DNA from: Desulfobulbaceae bacterium UBA2213
Lineage (GTDB): Bacteria; Desulfobacterota; Desulfobulbia; Desulfobulbales; Desulfocapsaceae
NCBI GenBank assembly: GCA_002327225.1
Contig: DCUN01000174.1
Span: forward strand, 12,287 to 21,145
DNA: 8,859 nucleotides
Direction of reading: 5' to 3'
The notes beneath the pieces are model-generated. The model was not told the DNA's origin and did not search any database. It saw nothing but the letters and a program-made list of their open reading frames with translations. This document shows, one piece after another, positions 5,389 to 8,859 of this stretch; position 1 is the first letter of the stretch; every line of letters begins with the position of its first letter. The translations under genes and the position numbers were made by a program.

Positions 5389-6069
5389 ATGAAAAATGTA
5401 AAGAAATCGATTTTCGCAGCAGTGGCAATGGCGGGGTGTTTTGCAATGGGAGCAACGATGGCAGCGGCAGACGTAACCGGCGATTTTAAGGTCACGGGAT
5501 ACGGCTATGCGAACGATGTTGCGACTGTTTCCGGTACCGTCAACCACGGGGCCATCCAAAGCAAGAAGACGGTTGTCGTTGATGTGACCTACGACTATGA
5601 ATTTGAGTATGAAATTACGACGACCACTGAAGGTGTAACTACTACTACCGTATTAGTAGCTGCGGGCAAGTGTATTTCAGGCATCCCTAACAGGCAAGGT
5701 TGCGCGAATAGTACTGACAATGGTACTGGTGGTTGGCAAAGAGAGGTGTCAGAGACAATAACGACAGAACCAAAAACTGTTACTCAGACCTTCGACGGCG
5801 CCAGCGGGATGACCGCCATCACCGTTCCCACCATCGAGAAGGGTCGTCTCAATCCCAAAGGCAAGATCACCGGCTACAATTGGGAAAGCAAACTGTCCAT
5901 CGTCCCCAATGCCGACATAGTTGATCTCTCTCTCATCCCTGAGGGACACACCTTGGTCCCAGGTTCGGTAGTTATTATCAGCGTCTCCTACACTGCGTAC
6001 CTCAAAGATGCAGCCGAATACCAGATTGACGACACAGTGATGACCGGTCAAATCTACCCGGCCCTCTAA
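5389..6069 (+). CDS. exported protein of unknown function
   Basis: A 226-residue protein I do not recognise. It starts with a clear Sec signal peptide: basic MKNVKKS, hydrophobic core to about residue 22, and a likely cleavage after the MAAA run near residue 27. Cys17 follows M-A-G, which loosely resembles a lipobox, so a lipoprotein is a less likely alternative. The mature part looks beta-rich, with alternating hydrophobic and polar residues (KTVVVDVTYDYEFEYEI, 60-76), two threonine-rich stretches (77-87 and 121-134), and two cysteines (C95, C105) flanking a short loop that may form a disulphide after export. The C-terminal part ends with strand-like VVIISVSYTAYLKD. There are no transmembrane helices after the signal and no recognisable catalytic motif. 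GGAG lies 9 bases before the ATG, a strong ribosome site. It follows the PilZ gene and ends at a strong terminator, so the two may form one unit. Location is probably periplasm, outer membrane surface or outside the cell. Confidence 0.85.
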   Translation: MKNVKKSIFAAVAMAGCFAMGATMAAADVTGDFKVTGYGYANDVATVSGTVNHGAIQSKKTVVVDVTYDYEFEYEITTTTEGVTTTTVLVAAGKCISGIPNRQGCANSTDNGTGGWQREVSETITTEPKTVTQTFDGASGMTAITVPTIEKGRLNPKGKITGYNWESKLSIVPNADIVDLSLIPEGHTLVPGSVVIISVSYTAYLKDAAEYQIDDTVMTGQIYPAL

Positions 6070-6098
6070 AGCTGGAAGCATGCCTGTGTGTACCATTG

Positions 6099-6130
6099 AG
6101 CCGGAGGCGAATATTCGCCTCCGGCTTTTC
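6099..6130 (+). terminator. strong rho-independent terminator after the exported protein gene
   Basis: AGCCGGAGGCGAAT (6099-6112) and ATTCGCCTCCGGCT (6113-6126) form a perfect 14-bp palindrome, followed on the plus strand by TTTTC. It lies 30 bases after the stop at 6069 and between two convergent genes. On the minus strand no T-run follows, so it mainly serves the plus-strand unit, though the hairpin may also slow transcripts from the regulator gene. Confidence 0.85.
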
Positions 6131-6144
6131 TTATGGAAGCGGCC

Positions 6145-6783
6145 TCATACCAGTGACTTCTCCTGAGCGTAGCGCAACAGCGCCATCCGACTGTTAATAT
6201 TCAGTTTTTCATAGATGTTGTGGAGGTGAACCTTAACCGTCCCCTCGCTGATGAACAGCTGGTCGGCGATGTCTCTGTTGCGCAGGCCAGCGGCGACCAG
6301 GCGGACAAGTTCGATTTCCCGTGAGGTGAGGAGACCGATTACCCCCCGCGTTCCCGTCTCCCGCCGCAGCATCTTTTCCAGCATCTGTCTGGTGGATTGG
6401 CGCTCCAGCCACTGTTCCCCGGCGGCTACCTTGCGAATGCACTGCACCAGGAGCTGGGGTGCCATCTCCTTCAAGATGATGCCATGAACCCCCAGTTGAA
6501 ACGCCTCGGCCATTTCCTCCTCTTTGAGCGCTGCTGTCAGGATCACCAGCCGTGTCGGCAGGTGATCCTCCCGAATTTTTCCGCAGACTTCCAGGCCATT
6601 CATTCCGGGCATGCAAAGATCAAGGACCACCACGTCCGGTTGGAGACGGCGTATCGTCTCTATGGCATCAATGCCGTTGGTACAGCTCGCCAGGACATTC
6701 AGGTCGTCCTCCATGAGAAGGAGGCTGGTAAGACCGTTAAGGATAAGTTGATGGTCGTCAGCCAGGACAAGAGTAATAGGCAT
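6145..6783 (-). CDS. NarL/FixJ-family response regulator with LuxR-type DNA-binding domain
   Basis: A 212-residue two-domain transcription regulator. The receiver domain (about 3-120) has the acidic pair D9-D10, the phospho-acceptor D55 in VVVLDLCMPGMNGLEV, T83 in VILTAA and K105 in GIILKE, all the residues needed for phosphorylation. The C-terminal LuxR-type helix-turn-helix (about 150-205) reads LLTSREIELVRLVAAGLRNR then DIADQLFISEGTVKVHLHNI and YEKLNI, a very standard NarL-class DNA-binding domain. It should be phosphorylated by the kinase encoded immediately upstream; its ATG is 1 base after the kinase stop, with GGAG inside the kinase 3' end at good spacing, so translation is coupled and the two are one operon. 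The target genes are unknown; similarity to NarL is at family level only, and nitrate signalling is not implied. Intact, full length. Confidence 0.95.
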   Translation of the reverse strand: MPITLVLADDHQLILNGLTSLLLMEDDLNVLASCTNGIDAIETIRRLQPDVVVLDLCMPGMNGLEVCGKIREDHLPTRLVILTAALKEEEMAEAFQLGVHGIILKEMAPQLLVQCIRKVAAGEQWLERQSTRQMLEKMLRRETGTRGVIGLLTSREIELVRLVAAGLRNRDIADQLFISEGTVKVHLHNIYEKLNINSRMALLRYAQEKSLV

Positions 6784-6784
6784 T

Positions 6785-8494
6785 TCAGGCTCCGTGTTCC
6801 GTGAGTGGCAGGGTGATATCCAGATGCGCGCCGGTTTCTCTTGAGTCGATGGACAGCGTCCCCTTCAGGGCGGAGATCCGCTCCTTTAACGTCCTGGGGC
6901 CTCGTTTCATCTCAAATAATGTGTCAAGTTCATAGCGGCCGTGGAAAGGGAATCCATTTCCGTCATCAATGACTGTGATGTTAATCCGGTCGGAGTCGAA
7001 GGAGAGTTCCGCATGCACGGAAGAGGCTCCGGCATGGCGCACGGCGTTAATCAATGATTCATTGACAATAAAATAAATTTCACGGGCCATGCTCCTGGTA
7101 ATCCTGGGAACCGGAGGATGGAGAATTATCTCGACAACGCGATCCCATTGAAGCCCAATCTGTTCGGCCAGTGTCTCCAGGCGGTCGGCAAGTCCAAAAT
7201 CTTCAGTCGGCCGATCTGGAAGAAAAGGCCTCAACTCATTGATATGGAGCCTCAGTTCCCGTTGCTCGGCAGCAAGCAATTGCTGGATCTCATGGATACG
7301 CTGTCGCGCTGTCTGCGGCTCACTTTCTATAAGGCGCTGCGCTGTTTCCAGTTGCAGGGCCGCTCCGGTCAAGGACTGGAGTAGACCATCGTGCAGGTCA
7401 CGGGCCAGGCGGATCTGTGCCTCCGCAGTTGCCGTCTGCTGCAGCTGCCTCAAGAGGAAAAAGTTGTCAAGGCGGGCTGCCACTTCATGGGCGACAATCT
7501 CACAGAGCACCAGATCGTCCGTGGTGATCGTTTTTTTGTCGAGCGCCATGAGATGGCCTGAGTTTTTTTCACCCTTCACCTCTGAGATCAGGACCGTGCT
7601 CATGGCAAAACGCTTCTGCAATAGTTTTGGCAGGGGAGAACCCTGTAATCCCTGCAAACCGACAGGAGAATTATGCACGACCTGGGGGTGAGGGTTGGTG
7701 ACATCTCTGCAGAAAAAGCTCGCACCGGCCAGGTGCCCGACTACAAGAGTTCCAAACGTATCAGGATGTTCGCAGGTATACTGACACCCCTTCTGTGTCC
7801 AGAGAACCAGATGAAGCCAGGGTTCCTCCTCTTCCTCCCAGGCCAGGAGAATGCGGGGAACGCCGAGGATGGTCGCGGCATGCCCCAGCATTTCATTGGT
7901 CATGGTCTGCAGCTCGTCGGAGAGGGTGTGTGGCCATTCCGCCAGCATGGTGAGAACGTTACGTGTCGACTGTTCATAGGCGCCCAGGAAACCAAGCATG
8001 GTTGCAACGACTGTCAGGTAGGCAATGCGGATAATGAAGCGGTTCAGCTCAAAATTAGGATCATGCAGGAGATTGTGTGGATACAATGACAGGGCAATAA
8101 CTACGAACAGAGCAGCTACCGCACTCCATAGCGTCCCGCGCCACTGCCAGCGCAAGGTGGCACAAACAAGGAAAAAAACGAAAAAGACGAAGAATGGGCT
8201 GTTTGGCCCTTCAGTGAGGGACATGAGAAGAGAGAAGACTAGCAGATCGACACTGTGAGTAACAACCAGCAGGAGGTTCCGGATGTGATCCTTCTGCCAC
8301 GTAAACGCCGCCAGCAATACAAGGGAGTAGGTCAGATACGATGCCAACAGGCCGTAGGTGATCGTGGCATTCTGGGAAGGCTCAGAAGGGTCGATCCATA
8401 TTGCTATAAGAAAAAAAGCCGCCAGTACCAAGCGCCCGATGGCGATAAGGTGTTCAACCCGGATTTGCGGAAAATAGTGTTTTCCCGTACTCAA
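6785..8494 (-). CDS. membrane sensor histidine kinase, NarX/LiaS-like (HisKA_3 type)
   Basis: A 569-residue kinase. The N-terminal part has about six membrane helices (near 18-35, 46-66, 74-92, 100-116, 121-138, 155-173), then a GAF-like cytoplasmic region (about 185-345), a HisKA_3 dimerisation helix with the phospho-accepting H368 in ARDLHDGLLQSLTG, and a C-terminal ATPase with N478 and N483 in IVNESLINAVRHAGA, a D510-DGNGF G1 box and GPRTLKERISALKGTLSI as the G2 region. This is the kinase class that pairs with NarL-type regulators, and the regulator gene follows after 1 base. The sensed signal is unknown; the mostly buried N-terminus with short loops suggests a membrane-borne or intramembrane cue. 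The start is TTG: GGAG lies 6 bases upstream (8504-8501) and the first in-frame ATG would be residue 91, inside the membrane region. A run of five glutamates (220-224) lies in the GAF-like part. Confidence 0.93.
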   Translation of the reverse strand: MSTGKHYFPQIRVEHLIAIGRLVLAAFFLIAIWIDPSEPSQNATITYGLLASYLTYSLVLLAAFTWQKDHIRNLLLVVTHSVDLLVFSLLMSLTEGPNSPFFVFFVFFLVCATLRWQWRGTLWSAVAALFVVIALSLYPHNLLHDPNFELNRFIIRIAYLTVVATMLGFLGAYEQSTRNVLTMLAEWPHTLSDELQTMTNEMLGHAATILGVPRILLAWEEEEEPWLHLVLWTQKGCQYTCEHPDTFGTLVVGHLAGASFFCRDVTNPHPQVVHNSPVGLQGLQGSPLPKLLQKRFAMSTVLISEVKGEKNSGHLMALDKKTITTDDLVLCEIVAHEVAARLDNFFLLRQLQQTATAEAQIRLARDLHDGLLQSLTGAALQLETAQRLIESEPQTARQRIHEIQQLLAAEQRELRLHINELRPFLPDRPTEDFGLADRLETLAEQIGLQWDRVVEIILHPPVPRITRSMAREIYFIVNESLINAVRHAGASSVHAELSFDSDRINITVIDDGNGFPFHGRYELDTLFEMKRGPRTLKERISALKGTLSIDSRETGAHLDITLPLTEHGA

Positions 8495-8686
8495 TGCGGA
8501 CTCCGGAGGTACTCTGTTGTAGGTAGGTTTGATGGAAGAAGACGACTCTTAACTTTTCGCATAAAGATCCTGACAATACAAGATAAAAAGAAGTAAAAAG
8601 GGGGCGCTGCGCTTGTTCCTGTTCTGTCAGTGTTTTATCGGTTGCGTAAAGTGCTGTTGTATGGGTATATTGTTTGATTCTTTTTC

Positions 8687-8780
8687 AGTGCCTTACAGAT
8701 TGTTTTCTCGGAGTCTGCGCTTACCTGTTTTTTTGCAAGAAAACAATCTGCGAAAGGCACTTATCCCGTTCATTGGGGTT
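8687..8780. repeat. tandem hairpin repeat, copy A
   Basis: The stem CAGATTGTTTTCTCG (8696-8710) pairs with CAAGAAAACAATCTG (8736-8750) with one C-A mismatch, and outside it AGTGCCTT (8687-8694) pairs with AAGGCACT (8754-8761). The last 36 bases (8745-8780, AATCTGCGAAAGG... to ...CATTGGGGTT) recur in copy B with a single difference (C at 8771, T at 8850). Copy A has about 15 extra bases in its loop compared with copy B. Confidence 0.75.
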
Positions 8781-8859
8781 AGATTACTTACAGATTATTT
8801 TCTTGTTTTTTTTTCAAGAAAATAATCTGCGAAAGGCACTTATCCCGTTTATTGGGGTT
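8781..8859. repeat. tandem hairpin repeat, copy B, running to the window edge
   Basis: CAGATTATTTTCTTG (8791-8805) pairs perfectly over 15 bp with CAAGAAAATAATCTG (8815-8829) around a loop of nine T. The final 36 bases (8824-8859) repeat those ending copy A at a 79-base period. The stem differs from copy A by A-T in place of G-C at the same position, a compensatory change. The outer AGTGCCTT arm of copy A is not present here. Further copies may lie beyond the window. Confidence 0.75.

Larger units (their letters stand above)
8495..8859. other. non-coding region upstream of the kinase gene
   Basis: No convincing gene is visible. Near the kinase start there is a strong ribosome site (GGAG) within the palindrome CTCCGGAG (8501-8508). 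The middle (about 8510-8685) is AT-rich without a promoter I would defend. The right part (from about 8687) is filled by two copies of a hairpin repeat listed separately. The short plus-strand frame at 8613-8825 runs through the repeats and has no family features. Confidence 0.6.

Noticed and set aside
5749..6096. Minus-strand ORF of 115 codons
   Set aside because: It is antisense to the exported-protein gene, which has a signal peptide, a good ribosome site and a terminator.
8613..8825. Plus-strand ORF of 70 codons
   Set aside because: It lies across the tandem hairpin repeats, with biased composition and no supporting family features.
8745..8859. CRISPR array beginning at the right edge
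   Set aside because: The 36-base shared block has CRISPR-like length, but only two copies are present and the supposed spacer pairs with the start of the repeat to form a perfect hairpin. That fits a structured tandem element better than a spacer; no cas gene is present.
8687..8859. Integron attC sites
   Set aside because: GTTAGAT at 8779-8785 fits the GTTRRRY core by chance, but the matching inverse core and cassette genes are absent.

Overview
The window looks like a chromosomal segment of a Gram-negative, Proteobacteria-like organism. The clues are PhoU, a PilZ-domain protein, a Sec-exported small protein, a NarX/NarL-type two-component pair and an intergenic palindrome of the GTCATTC...GAATGAC type common in proteobacterial genomes. 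A Desulfobacterota (former deltaproteobacterial) origin is plausible, but this is inference from gene style only. The window opens inside phoU and closes inside a near-perfect repeat, so it may be a whole assembly contig broken at a repeat.

Layout. (1) 1-570, plus strand: 3' part of phoU, followed by a terminator-like hairpin. (2) 754-4285, minus strand: a restriction island. Its outer edges are the two ends of one MmeI-like (type IIL/IIG) restriction-methyltransferase gene: the N-terminal nuclease part (3959-4285) and the C-terminal tail (754-1047). The roughly 700 codons expected between them, which would hold the methyltransferase and target-recognition domains, are absent. In their place sits an intact McrBC-type module (mcrB 2384-3682, mcrC 1050-2381) preceded by a 67-codon ORF of unknown function. 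All pieces share one strand, and the two remnants are in the correct order to have been one gene. (3) 4286-4989: about 700 bases without a gene. This stretch holds a repeat palindrome, a short operator-like inverted repeat and a series of small hairpins leading to the PilZ gene. (4) 4990-6069, plus strand: a PilZ-domain protein and a small exported protein of unknown function, ended by a strong terminator hairpin. (5) 6145-8494, minus strand, convergent: a membrane histidine kinase and its LuxR-type response regulator, translationally coupled. (6) 8495-8859: upstream region of the kinase with two tandem copies of a hairpin-containing repeat whose stems differ by a compensatory base-pair change.

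How the genes work together. McrB (AAA+ GTPase with its own N-terminal recognition domain) and McrC (PD-(D/E)XK nuclease) should act as a modification-dependent restriction enzyme that cuts invading modified DNA. The kinase/regulator pair should sense an unknown signal at the membrane and control transcription. The PilZ protein probably responds to cyclic di-GMP, and its adjacency to an exported protein suggests, without proving, a surface or envelope role. The most interesting observations are the replacement of the core of the MmeI-like gene by McrBC, the small ORF carried with it, the covarying tandem hairpin repeat at the right edge, and the possible structured leader before the PilZ gene.
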